From Limnobacter sp. (GTDB taxonomy: Bacteria > Pseudomonadota > Gammaproteobacteria > Burkholderiales > Burkholderiaceae_B): a stretch of DNA of 64,000 nucleotides. The stretch covers positions 62,001-126,000 of the forward strand of contig JARWZZ010000012.1 in assembly GCA_029866125.1 (NCBI GenBank). Reading direction: 5' to 3'. This document shows, one piece after another, positions 56,309-64,000 of the stretch (its first letter is position 1; each line of letters begins with the position of its first letter). Under the pieces are notes generated by a model that did no database searches, was not told where the DNA came from, and saw only the letters and a list, made by a program, of their open reading frames with translations. Position numbers and translations under genes: made by a program.

Positions 56309-57319
56309 ATGGTACGCGCCTGGATTTCGCATACTGCAGACCAGACACATGCCCAGCTTGAAGAGTTGGATGACACCCCCTTTCAAACGGGTGAAGTGAA
56401 GATTCAAGTGCAATACAGTTGCCTGAATTATAAGGATGCTTTGGCTTTAACGCACACCGCGCCGATAGCCCGAAAGTTCCCCATGGTGCATGGCATTGAT
56501 GGGGTGGGTTTGGTGGTGGAATCGACCCATTCCCGCTGGCAAAAGGGTGAGTGTGTGCAGGTCAATGATTGGGGGTTGGGTGAAACCCATTGGGGGGGGC
56601 TATGTACGACCTTGAGTGTACCTGCCGCTTGGGTGAGTAAGCTGCCTGAGGGACGAAGTGGCCGTTGGGCGGCGGCTTTGGGTACGGCGGGTTACACGGC
56701 TGCTTTGTGTGTGATGGCCATTTTGGATCATGGCACTCGACCTGAAGATGGCCCTGTGTTGGTGACCGGGGTCACTGGGGGTGTGGGCAGCGTGTCCACC
56801 CTGTTGCTCAAGCACTTGGGGTACGAGGTGTTGGGGCTTACAGGCTCGATTGATGCAGCCGGTGAGCCTTTGAATGACAGTGTGGCTCGCCATTTTCTGA
56901 ATCTGGATTTGGATGGCAGCCAGCTGATCCACCGGGATGCATTTGCAAAGCCCGGTAAGCCGCTGCAGAAAACCGATTTTGCGGCTGTGGTGGACAGTGT
57001 GGGTAGCCATACTTTGGTGAATGCCTGTGCCAGAACCAATTACGGCGGCATTGTGACCGCATGCGGATTGGCGCAGGGCATGGATTTCGAGGCCAATGTG
57101 GCGCCCTTCATTCTGCGTGGAATCACTTTGCGCGGCATCAATTGCGTGATGCGGTCTGAGGCGGACCGTGACCGCGCATGGGCGATGTTGGCGGATGCAT
57201 TTGATGAACATTCAATCGACTGGATGTTCCGAGAGATTGCGATGGAACAGGCGCTTGAGGTGTCCCGTCAATTGTTGAATAACGAGATCCAAGGTCGGGT
57301 GGTGGTTCGTTGTGCCTGA
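56309..57319 (+). CDS. acrylyl-CoA reductase AcuI/YhdH-type oxidoreductase
   Basis: 336-residue zinc-free medium-chain dehydrogenase/quinone reductase. SCLNYKDALALT, KFPMVHGIDGVG, GTAGYTAALCVMAI, VTGVTGGVGSVS (cofactor loop) and VDSVGSHTLVNACARTNYGG match the YhdH/AcuI subgroup, which reduces acrylyl-CoA. ATG at 56309 with AAGGAG upstream. The EamA gene overlaps its 3' end. Confidence 0.88.
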   Translation: MVRAWISHTADQTHAQLEELDDTPFQTGEVKIQVQYSCLNYKDALALTHTAPIARKFPMVHGIDGVGLVVESTHSRWQKGECVQVNDWGLGETHWGGLCTTLSVPAAWVSKLPEGRSGRWAAALGTAGYTAALCVMAILDHGTRPEDGPVLVTGVTGGVGSVSTLLLKHLGYEVLGLTGSIDAAGEPLNDSVARHFLNLDLDGSQLIHRDAFAKPGKPLQKTDFAAVVDSVGSHTLVNACARTNYGGIVTACGLAQGMDFEANVAPFILRGITLRGINCVMRSEADRDRAWAMLADAFDEHSIDWMFREIAMEQALEVSRQLLNNEIQGRVVVRCA

Positions 57320-58235
57320 TTTGAAAGTAGGTTCAGCCAAGGGCTGGAAGGTTTTGCCCTATTTGGCGCTGATGCTGAATGCCTTGGTGTGGGGTGTTTC
57401 TTGGTGGCCCTTGCGTGAATTGCAAGCCGAGGGTTTGCACCCGCTGTGGGCTTCAGCCGCCACGTATGTTTTAGGCACAATTTTCGTATTGGCCGTTAAA
57501 CCCTCGGTATGGGCTGAGTTTTGTAAAAATCGGCCGTTGTGGGTTCTCGCTTTTGCAGCGGGCTCGACCATGGTGGGCTTCAATTGGGGCGTGTCGATTG
57601 CGGAAGTCATCCGCGTGGTGCTGCTTTTTTACCTGATGCCCATTTGGGCAGTGCTGTTGGCCCGGTTGGTGTTGAAAGAGCAAATCACGTGGAAGGGCCT
57701 GCTGCGCGTGGCTTTGGCTTGGCTGGGGGCCATGTTGGTGCTAAGCCCGCCGGGGCAATTGGGCTTCCCAATGCCGCAGGTGCTGGGCGAGTGGTTGGGC
57801 TTAATGGGAGGTGTGTTTTTTGCGCTGAATAACATCATGTTGAAGCAACAGTCTGGCCGCACGGGTGAGGCCCGCGTGTTTGCCATGTTTGTGGGCGGTG
57901 CTTTGGTGCCTGCTGGGGTGGCTTTGATGTTGGCTTTTGTGTTTGGGCAAACAGACCCTGTGGTGCCTTGGCCTTTTATACCCACGGGCAGTGGCATGGC
58001 AATTTTGCTTGGATTTGCGATTTTTCTGCTGACTGCAAACTACGCTTTGCAGTTGGGGGCCTCCCGTTTGCCTGCCAATGTAACCGCGGTGGTGATGCTG
58101 TCCGAGGTGGTGTTTGCCACCTTGTCAGCGATTTGGCTGACTGATGAGACATTGACCTTGCAAACAGGTATTGGAGGCGGCCTGATTCTGCTGGCTGCCG
58201 GATTGAGTGCGCTGGAGGATACCAGCGCTCACTAG
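57312..58235 (+). CDS. EamA (DMT family) transporter
   Basis: 307 residues with ten transmembrane helices in two EamA repeats (LNALVWGVSWWPLRELQ..., ...FALNNIMLKQQSGRTGEARVF). Typical drug/metabolite-type exporter; substrate unknown. GTG start inside the upstream gene (8-nt overlap), so they are likely coupled. Confidence 0.85.
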   Translation: MPDLKVGSAKGWKVLPYLALMLNALVWGVSWWPLRELQAEGLHPLWASAATYVLGTIFVLAVKPSVWAEFCKNRPLWVLAFAAGSTMVGFNWGVSIAEVIRVVLLFYLMPIWAVLLARLVLKEQITWKGLLRVALAWLGAMLVLSPPGQLGFPMPQVLGEWLGLMGGVFFALNNIMLKQQSGRTGEARVFAMFVGGALVPAGVALMLAFVFGQTDPVVPWPFIPTGSGMAILLGFAIFLLTANYALQLGASRLPANVTAVVMLSEVVFATLSAIWLTDETLTLQTGIGGGLILLAAGLSALEDTSAH

Positions 58236-58257
58236 ACATAGTATCGGGGACTTTGGA

Positions 58258-59028
58258 ATGAGTTCAAGTTTGAAACACTGGGTAAAAATTTTGCGCGGTA
58301 CGGCAGCTTCCACCGCGCGGGGATGGCAGGGCATGCTGGTCACGCCGGCTGCGGTCAAACCCAAAAAGATGTTGAAGTTGTATGAGTTTGAGGCTTGCCC
58401 ATATTGCAGGCTGGTGCGTGAGGTGCTGACTGAATTGCATTTGGATGCCGAAATTTACCCTTGCCCCAAAGGTGGAAAGCGGTTCCGCCAAGAGGCCAAG
58501 GCGATTGGGGGCAAAGCGCAGTTTCCTTTCATGATTGACCCGAACACGGGCGATGAATTGTACGAATCAGACGCCATTATTGCGCATTTGTACAAAACCT
58601 ATGCCCAAAAGCCTGTGCCTGTGCGCCACAAGCTGCGCCCGCTGCAAGTGCTGTCCAGTTATAGCAATTCTGTATTGGGTGGTAACGGGGGAATGAATGC
58701 GCGTCGCTCTTTGACGGTAGAAAAAATGCTGCGTTTGTACAGTTTTGAGGCTTCGCCTTTTAGCCGCGTGGTGCGCGAAAAGCTGTGCGAATTGGAGTTG
58801 CCTTATGAGCTGATTAACTTGGGCAAGGAGCAAGCGGCTGACTTGGGTCTGAATGGCATGCATGCCGCTCTTGGGCAATATGCCCCTGTGCAGGGTGGTA
58901 AGCGGGAGCAATTCCTGATTAAAACCAACAAAATGATGGTGCCCTACTTGGAAGACCCGAACACGGGGAAATCCATGTTCGAGAGTCGGGACATTGTGGA
59001 CTATTTGGAAAAGACGTACGCGCTTTGA
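58258..59028 (+). CDS. tandem glutathione S-transferase N-terminal domain protein
   Basis: 256 residues from the ATG at 58258. Two thioredoxin-fold GST-N domains: the first with a CPYC active site (LYEFEACPYCRLVREVLTELHLDAEIYPCP...QFPFMIDPNTGDELYESDAIIAHLYKTY), the second with SPFS in the same position (LYSFEASPFSRVVREKLCELELPYELINL...MFESRDIVDYLEKTYAL). No C-terminal helical GST domain. Likely a glutathione-dependent reductase or binding protein in the cytoplasm. Confidence 0.8.
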   Translation: MSSSLKHWVKILRGTAASTARGWQGMLVTPAAVKPKKMLKLYEFEACPYCRLVREVLTELHLDAEIYPCPKGGKRFRQEAKAIGGKAQFPFMIDPNTGDELYESDAIIAHLYKTYAQKPVPVRHKLRPLQVLSSYSNSVLGGNGGMNARRSLTVEKMLRLYSFEASPFSRVVREKLCELELPYELINLGKEQAADLGLNGMHAALGQYAPVQGGKREQFLIKTNKMMVPYLEDPNTGKSMFESRDIVDYLEKTYAL

Positions 59029-59043
59029 CGCAGTTGCGAATGC

Positions 59044-59718
59044 TCAGCGCTTCCAGGTTTTCATGACATAGTCGGCAATTGGGTAGGTGATGTTGAAGTT
59101 TTTGTGCGCCATCACGCGTTGATCGTGGTGGGTGGTGTGCAAAGCTTTCAGCTTTTCGAAACCGGGAATGTGATGCACCCAGTGGTTATTGGGCAGGTGG
59201 TAGCTAAAATGCAGCAGCTCGTAATTCAAAAAGTATGCAACACCTGTAACGACCATTAGCAATGCAGCGTTAGCCCCAAACACCCATTGCGTCAGTAAGG
59301 CCATGGGTAAGAAAAAAGCCACCAAGAAAAATGTCACCAAAATCGGCGGGAACAAAACGGCTTTGTAGTCCTGTGTGCTGTCCACTGGCATGTGCTGGTG
59401 CGTGAAAAAGCGATGGTGCTGAAGGCTGTGGCGGCGGTAAATCAAGCCCAAACCTTTAACCGGTTTGTGCATCACATTTTTGTGGCCTGCCCATTCTGCA
59501 AAGTTGGCATACACAAAGGTCAAAGGCACCGTCATCCATTCCAGCCAAGTGGGTTGGTCGAGGTTAAATATGCAGATGGCAATAATGAGCAGGCTCATGC
59601 CGCTTGTAAAGGCCAAATGCATATTGCCTTTGTAGGTGGGGGCAATAAACTCTTGGCGGTAGGCAGACCTGTAATCCGCAATGTCACCGGTTTTGAAGTC
59701 CTGCGTGTTGTCGTCCAT
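59044..59718 (-). CDS. fatty acid hydroxylase/sterol desaturase-like membrane protein
   Basis: 224 residues, four hydrophobic segments, with histidine clusters of the di-iron membrane oxygenase superfamily: HKNVMH, HSLQHHRFFTHQHM, HFSYHLPNNHWVHH and HTTHHD. Likely hydroxylates or desaturates a lipid; substrate unknown. It is 15 nt from the convergent GST gene and 16 nt downstream of the old-yellow-enzyme gene. Confidence 0.75.
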   Translation of the reverse strand: MDDNTQDFKTGDIADYRSAYRQEFIAPTYKGNMHLAFTSGMSLLIIAICIFNLDQPTWLEWMTVPLTFVYANFAEWAGHKNVMHKPVKGLGLIYRRHSLQHHRFFTHQHMPVDSTQDYKAVLFPPILVTFFLVAFFLPMALLTQWVFGANAALLMVVTGVAYFLNYELLHFSYHLPNNHWVHHIPGFEKLKALHTTHHDQRVMAHKNFNITYPIADYVMKTWKR

Positions 59719-59734
59719 TGCCCAAGCCCCTTTT

Positions 59735-60979
59735 TTATGCCCTTAGCTTGCGTGCTTTGAACAAGCCCCAGCCCGATTCAAACAAGTAAGCAATCAGCAC
59801 CAACACTGGGTGCTCGTTGGGCACTGGGTTTTTGCCTTTGGCCATGCGTTTGATTTGGCGTGTGTACCACTGAATTTCCAGCAGCCCACTGCCGTCAACT
59901 GCTTTCAGGCCGGTGGTCAACGGTTTGACTGGGTACAGGGCCTCATTCCCGTCAAGCAAGCGATTGGGTAGTTCAGGCTCAATGGCCACACTGCGTGCCA
60001 AGCCAATGAGGTCAACGCCGCCGCTGTTCAAAGCATCGCGCATGCCGTGTAGGCTGCGAAACCCGCCGGTCAACATCAGTGGTACTTTGCTGACTTTGCG
60101 TACTTTGTCGGTGAAGTCCATGAAGTACGCTTCGCGTTGAATGGTACTTTCCTTTTTGTGGCCTGTAGCGCCGGTCATCACTGGCGCCTCATAGGTGCCG
60201 CCTGACACTTCAATCAGGTCGATGCCGCGTGCTTCCAAAGCTTGAATCACCTCAAGCGATTCTTCTTCAGAGAATCCGCCTTTCTGAAAATCCGCAGAAT
60301 TGAGCTTGATGCCAACCGGGAATTCGGGGCCTACCTGACGACGCACTTCGTCATAGACTGCCAGCACAAAGCGGCGACGGTTTTCGGCATTGCCGCCCCA
60401 TTGGTCCGTGCGCTGGTTGTGATGGGGTGACAAGAATTGGCTAATCAGGTAACCATGGGCACCGTGAATTTGCACGCCGTCGAAGCCTGCGTCTTTACAA
60501 ATTTTGGCTGCGCGGCCCCAGCGTTCAATGATGTTGAAAATTTCATGTTCAGTCAGTGCGCGGGGTGTGCCAAACATCATTTGCAGGTCTTTGCGGAACG
60601 GGATGGCGGAGGGGGACACCGTTTCCTTGTTCATCGCCTTGGGGCATTGCTTGCCCGGGTGGTTGATTTGCACCCAAATTTTGTTGCCATTGCTTTGGCC
60701 TGCCTGTGCCCATTTTTTAAGCAAGGGCATGTCGCGGTCGTCTTCAATCACAATGTTGCCGGGCTCTGCACGGGCGCGCCGGTCAATCATGATGTTGCCG
60801 GTGATGTTCAGGCCGATGCCTCCCTCTGCCCAGCGCTGATAAACGCGCACTAAACCTTCGGTCATGCGGTTGTCTAGCGTGCCCAAGGCCTCGCTCATCG
60901 CTGCTTTGACCAGTCGGTTGGGTACGGTTGCACCGCAAGGCAGTGTAAGGGGGGTGTTCAGTTCAATGGTGGTGTTCAT
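59735..60979 (-). CDS. NADH:flavin oxidoreductase of the old yellow enzyme family
   Basis: 414 residues. FMN-binding TIM barrel with VPNRLVKAAMSEALGT, GIGLNITGNIMIDRRARAEPGNIVI, GVQIHGAHGYLISQFLSPHHNQRTDQWGG (active-site His-Ala-His-Gly), GIKLNSADFQKGGFSEEESLEVI and GGFRSLHGMRDALNSGGVDLIGLAR. Reduces alkenes with electron-withdrawing groups; natural substrate not evident. ATG at 60979. Confidence 0.9.
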   Translation of the reverse strand: MNTTIELNTPLTLPCGATVPNRLVKAAMSEALGTLDNRMTEGLVRVYQRWAEGGIGLNITGNIMIDRRARAEPGNIVIEDDRDMPLLKKWAQAGQSNGNKIWVQINHPGKQCPKAMNKETVSPSAIPFRKDLQMMFGTPRALTEHEIFNIIERWGRAAKICKDAGFDGVQIHGAHGYLISQFLSPHHNQRTDQWGGNAENRRRFVLAVYDEVRRQVGPEFPVGIKLNSADFQKGGFSEEESLEVIQALEARGIDLIEVSGGTYEAPVMTGATGHKKESTIQREAYFMDFTDKVRKVSKVPLMLTGGFRSLHGMRDALNSGGVDLIGLARSVAIEPELPNRLLDGNEALYPVKPLTTGLKAVDGSGLLEIQWYTRQIKRMAKGKNPVPNEHPVLVLIAYLFESGWGLFKARKLRA

Positions 60980-61113
60980 GTGTCTCGCGGGCCCTGTAGG
61001 CGTTGGCTATTATTTTGGTTCTGATTTTTAAATCAATTCCATGATATTAACCAAGTCCGGGGCCTACGGTTAGAGTGATTCCACTGAATGTCGCCGGCTT
61101 TACATGACGGGCT

Positions 61114-61938
61114 TCACAGGGCTGGCTTGGCCACCAGCCACATGTTGTCGCTGGTGGGTTGGCGGTCGGCCAAACCAAATTGCACGGGGGTTAGGCCCTG
61201 TTCGATCACCATGTTCAGCAGGCTTTGCGGTGTGAAGTAATTCACATGGTCGGGCAGGCGAAAGCCGCACCAGCGCTCTTTGCGGATGCTGCGGTTCCAG
61301 CTGCCGTAGTTGGGCACTTTGATGATGACCACGCCCTCGGGCTTGAGCACCCGGGCCACTTGCTTTAGCAGGTTTTTGGGGTCAACTTCATGCTCTAAAA
61401 ACGCACTCATCAGCACGCCAGTAAACATTTGAGAAGGCAGTTGGGTGCAGCCGTTCAGGGCGTTGTCGTGCACAATGTCGCCGCCACGCGGGCGCACAAG
61501 TGTGCCCGCTTCATGGGCCAGTTGCCGCGACACTTCAATGCCGAAAGGTGTGTATTGGGCGGGCAAGCTGCCCAGAATTCCGCCAGCGGCGCAGCCAATG
61601 TCCAGTACCTTGCCTGCGGGTACGTATTTTTCAATCAGCTCGGGAAGTTTGTTGCGCTTGATGACTTTTTGGCGAAAGGTTTTGAAGGCGCGGCTTAAGC
61701 CCTGTTTGACGGGCTCGCGCTCTTCGCGTTGCGTTTTCTCAGCTTGAGAGGTTTTTTCCCATGCAAATTCTTCGCTGAGGCGTTCATAAATGGGGGCGCG
61801 TTCAAGGTAAACAAATCCGCAAGAGTTGCACTCCCGCATGGGCCATTCGGCGCTGCCATAAGGCAGGACTTTTCCTTGATTTGCTGGCGAGTTGCAAGCC
61901 GGGCAAGTGCGTTCAACTACTCGTGATTGGACATCCAT
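61114..61938 (-). CDS. SAM-dependent methyltransferase with N-terminal zinc ribbon
   Basis: 274 residues. CPAC and CNSCGFVYLER form a zinc knuckle, then a basic linker and a class I methyltransferase domain: VLDIGCAAGG, HDNAL, SAFLEHEVDPKNLLKQVARVLKPEG, and IIKVPNYGSW. Members of this group methylate diverse substrates such as sugars or ubiquinone-like molecules; substrate unknown. ATG at 61938. Confidence 0.85.
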   Translation of the reverse strand: MDVQSRVVERTCPACNSPANQGKVLPYGSAEWPMRECNSCGFVYLERAPIYERLSEEFAWEKTSQAEKTQREEREPVKQGLSRAFKTFRQKVIKRNKLPELIEKYVPAGKVLDIGCAAGGILGSLPAQYTPFGIEVSRQLAHEAGTLVRPRGGDIVHDNALNGCTQLPSQMFTGVLMSAFLEHEVDPKNLLKQVARVLKPEGVVIIKVPNYGSWNRSIRKERWCGFRLPDHVNYFTPQSLLNMVIEQGLTPVQFGLADRQPTSDNMWLVAKPAL

Positions 61939-62084
61939 GATGCAGCCATTAATAAAACTTGAATGAATAAAACTTGAAAATACTAAAAATAAGCGCTTAG
62001 TTTAAGGGCGAAAACAGTCGGATGGGCGGGTGCACAACATGAAAAGGGGTGTGAGGGACGCAAAAGGAGGGGCAAATCAATGTA

Positions 62085-62127
62085 AAAACCCCCGCAGTGG
62101 CACCAAGAGATGCCGATCAACGGGGGT
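62085..62127 (-). terminator. terminator after the PF10118-type gene
   Basis: ACCCCCG at 62088-62094 pairs with CGGGGGT at 62121-62127; an inner GGCA/TGCC extends it. On the minus strand the stem is followed by TTTTTAC. It lies about 27 nt past the stop codon at 62154. Confidence 0.75.
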
Positions 62128-62153
62128 ATGGGGCAATAGTGTGTAGCGTAGTT

Positions 62154-63071
62154 TTAAGCCACCGATGCTGCAGCTACGGTTGCGCTCTTGCTTAAACGGG
62201 CACGTACGGCTTTTTTCACGGCCTCGTTGGGAGTGCGTTCAAGTTTGTTGACTTCTTCAACAAAGCTGTCGATGTTGGCCAAGTAGTCGCTGTTGTCGTG
62301 CATCCAAGGATGGAAGTCGGCTTTGAAGTAGTCGAAAAACTCGCCGATGGGTTTGCGCAGCACGCCCATGTCACCCCACAGCATGCGGTTAACCGTCATA
62401 AAGCCTGTGATGTGTTTGCCCTTGGTATTGGGGTCGGCCAGCACCATGCGCAGGTGGAAATACATCACCAGTGGCCAAAAAATGGCGGTGGCAATCACCA
62501 TGGCCAATCTGCGTACAAAGCGGTTTTGCAGGTTGTCGGGCATCACTTCATTCCACACGTCATAGGCCACAGCCTTGTGTTCGGTTTCTTCGTAGGCATG
62601 CCATGTCCACATTTGCTTGTAGCTGATGTCGGAGTTGTCGCCCAGCACGCGCTTGTCGCTCAATACAGCATTGGCCAAAATGGCGGTGTAGTGTTCCAGC
62701 GCGATGGTGCCAGCCAAGGTCAGCTTTTTGCCCAAACCTTTCTGAATGACGGCCAGCAGTTTCCACAAGCCTTTGTCCAGCTTGGTGGCAGGTAGGCCAG
62801 CGCGGTCCATCATTTCGTTGTATTCCTCGTGCTCGCGGCTGTGCAGCGCTTCTTGACCAATAAAGGCGGCCACTGCTTTTTTCAACTCAGGGTTTTTCAC
62901 CTGGTCTTTGTAGTTACGCACGCCATCCATGAACATGCGTTCGCCAGCGGGGAAGAAGACGGACAGTGCATTGAAGAAGTGGGTCACGTGGGCTCCGCCT
63001 TCGTGCCAGTCCTTAATGCGGGACTCGTTCAGATTCAACTTCACATCTCGGCGTACTGGAACTACTTTCAT
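62154..63071 (-). CDS. PF10118-type metal-dependent hydrolase (ferritin-like di-iron)
   Basis: 305 residues from the ATG at 63071, with AAGGAG six nt upstream. The helical core has QEALHSREHEEYNEMM, ALEHYTAILANAV and WHAYEETEHKAVAYDVWNEVM, with Glu and His residues suited to bind two metals, as in the PF10118 family. A hydrophobic stretch VIATAIFWPLVMYFHLRMVL suggests membrane association. Function is not established. Two overlapping inverted repeats precede it; a terminator follows. Confidence 0.8.
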   Translation of the reverse strand: MKVVPVRRDVKLNLNESRIKDWHEGGAHVTHFFNALSVFFPAGERMFMDGVRNYKDQVKNPELKKAVAAFIGQEALHSREHEEYNEMMDRAGLPATKLDKGLWKLLAVIQKGLGKKLTLAGTIALEHYTAILANAVLSDKRVLGDNSDISYKQMWTWHAYEETEHKAVAYDVWNEVMPDNLQNRFVRRLAMVIATAIFWPLVMYFHLRMVLADPNTKGKHITGFMTVNRMLWGDMGVLRKPIGEFFDYFKADFHPWMHDNSDYLANIDSFVEEVNKLERTPNEAVKKAVRARLSKSATVAAASVA

Positions 63072-63112
63072 GGTGGACTCCTTTGTGATCTCTCTTTTAT
63101 CTATTTTTAGTG

Positions 63113-63143
63113 TGTCACCCCGTAAGGTGACATTGGTCAATGT
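63113..63143. promoter_or_regulatory. paired inverted repeats upstream of the PF10118-type gene
   Basis: TGTCACC-N6-GGTGACA (63113-63132) and ACATTG-GT-CAATGT (63130-63143) are both perfect and share 3 nt. They start 41 nt upstream of the ATG at 63071 and look like adjacent operator half-sites. No regulator gene lies beside them in this window. Confidence 0.55.
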
Positions 63144-63242
63144 AAAGATAAAAAAGCGCAGGGTCAACCCGATATTCCCGAGGATGCTTTCTAATTTCCG
63201 AACGTTTGTTTGATTTTGCGATGCACAAAAAGAGCAGTAAAA

Positions 63243-63656
63243 TCAGGGCATGTAGCGCGGCGGTATGGCGGTGGAGCGGCCAGTTTTAGGGTCCACCCAC
63301 ACCACTTTGGCAGTGCCCGTGCAGTACAGGGTTTGGTCGTCGTCGCTGCGGTACAGCTCGTAATGTTGCACCATGCTGCTGCGCCCAATTGCACCGGAAT
63401 AGATACGAACGATTGCGGTGCCGGGTGCCTTCAATTCCTTCAGAAATGTGGCTTCGGTGTGAATGATGACCACATAGGCATCGTTGCCCGGGTCCAGTTC
63501 TGCGGGGAAAAGTTCAATCCATTGGGTGCGAGCCTCTTCAAATGCCCTGAAATACACCGTGTTGTTGATGTGGCCCAGTTGGTCCATGTCGCCCCAGCGC
63601 AGGGGGAATTCGCAGGTGTGCAGCAATTGCGCGTTGTTGGGCTTGGGTTCTTGCAT
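63243..63656 (-). CDS. 4HBT-type acyl-CoA thioesterase
   Basis: 137-residue hotdog-fold protein: FPLRWGDMDQLGHINNTVYFRAFEEARTQWIE, with the catalytic Asp in GDMDQLGHINN, and SSMVQHYELYR later. Releases CoA from acyl- or hydroxybenzoyl-type thioesters; precise substrate unknown. It begins at 63656. Confidence 0.88.
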   Translation of the reverse strand: MQEPKPNNAQLLHTCEFPLRWGDMDQLGHINNTVYFRAFEEARTQWIELFPAELDPGNDAYVVIIHTEATFLKELKAPGTAIVRIYSGAIGRSSMVQHYELYRSDDDQTLYCTGTAKVVWVDPKTGRSTAIPPRYMP

Positions 63657-63686
63657 GGTGGGCCTCTCGGTTTGAATGTCAGAGTG

Positions 63687-64000
63687 TCAGTTCGACTGCA
63701 TTTTGCGTTGTTCAGCACGCCACTCCCATGGCGGGGTGGGCTTGGACCCTTGCCACAAGCCGATCCTTGCTTGTCTGGCTTCTTGCTCGGCCAGCTCGTA
63801 GAGTTTTCTGTCTTGAGGGGCTTGGGTTTTGGCGTAATCCTTATACCACCAAACCTGGCCTGCTTTGATGGCTTCCAAGTTGATGTCCAAGGTGTAGGCG
63901 CAGGATTGTTCCTGACAATCGCTGGGTGTGCCCCACACTTTGGCCACCTCGCGTTGATAGCGGTCAGTGTCATTGACTTCAATCGTGACATCTGTGCCCA
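63687..64000 (-). CDS. staphylococcal-nuclease-like (thermonuclease) protein, 3' part
   Basis: The frame is open to the right edge, so the start lies outside the window. The visible 104 residues show GTDVTIEVNDTDRYQREVAKVW (VxDxDRYxRxVAxV), GQVWWYKDYAKTQ, YELAEQEARQARIGLWQ and PPWEWR, the SNase fold's C-terminal half. Family enzymes cleave nucleic acids with calcium; secretion cannot be judged without the N terminus. Convergence with the upstream thioesterase is not an issue: both read leftward. Confidence 0.85.
   Translation of the reverse strand, partial: GTDVTIEVNDTDRYQREVAKVWGTPSDCQEQSCAYTLDINLEAIKAGQVWWYKDYAKTQAPQDRKLYELAEQEARQARIGLWQGSKPTPPWEWRAEQRKMQSN

Overview
The window is a 64-kb stretch of a Gram-negative chromosome. 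Gene families and gene order point to a betaproteobacterium of the order Burkholderiales, possibly Limnobacter-like (an inference from synteny, not tested). Evidence includes the rpsP-rimM-trmD-rplS operon, recG beside oxyR and ubiA, the pilT/yggS/proC group, leuS-lptE-holA-proA, the xseB-ispA-dxs run, and a DUF3579 and a BPSS1780-type protein typical of betaproteobacteria. The genome is compact. Several convergent genes abut or overlap by four bases, and I see no tRNA, rRNA, CRISPR array, prophage or insertion sequence.

Layout. 1-1.7 kb: end of a sugar-phosphate mutarotase gene, a metallopeptidase-like lipoprotein and a TM2-like membrane protein. 1.8-4.1 kb: ribosomal protein/tRNA methylation operon closed by a strong terminator. 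4.2-12.2 kb: DNA repair (recG), ridA, oxyR, ubiA, proC, yggS, pilT and a glutathione peroxidase. 12.2-18.6 kb: a six-gene leftward exopolysaccharide-type locus (UDP-GlcNAc 2-epimerase, membrane GT2 synthase, anchored beta-helix protein, secreted alpha/alpha-toroid protein, YaiO-like outer-membrane barrel, polytopic membrane protein). glmS lies divergently beside it. Two near-identical palindromes sit about 50 nt upstream of the first gene and of the yaiO-like gene. 20.6-36.3 kb: housekeeping genes (rlmL, hemJ, proA, holA, lptE, leuS, uvrD, thrB, a LOG protein, polA).

36.2-40.8 kb is an accessory patch. It holds cysC (APS kinase) in an operon with a TIGR03032-type protein behind a long dyad. 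Next to it is an AT-rich 827-residue orphan with four copies of an internal module and a His...Gln...Cys pattern resembling CE-clan cysteine proteases. 41-51.3 kb: a Tat-exported dienelactone hydrolase, a ZIP transporter, a Rieske oxygenase, the isoprenoid/folate operon xseB-ispA-dxs-folE2, DUF3579, yceI, rpsT and murJ. 51.3-52.1 kb: a gene-free repeat island between convergent genes (two 147-nt tandem units, 22 perfect GGCATC hexamers, an inverted copy of a dispersed repeat, a 49-nt tandem repeat). 52.1-64 kb: a YbaL-type antiporter, a class III PHA-synthase-like hydrolase, a PaaX regulator, an AcuI-type reductase, an EamA transporter, a tandem GST-N protein, a fatty-acid-hydroxylase-like membrane protein, an old-yellow-enzyme oxidoreductase, a methyltransferase, a PF10118 di-iron-type protein, a thioesterase and the end of a thermonuclease-like gene cut by the window edge.

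The most novel-looking parts are the polysaccharide locus with its paired palindromes, the 827-residue orphan, and the repeat family placed in gaps between convergent genes. The glmS/wecB neighbours suggest the polymer uses UDP-GlcNAc/UDP-ManNAc. All functions are inferred from reading the sequence; no database search was run.
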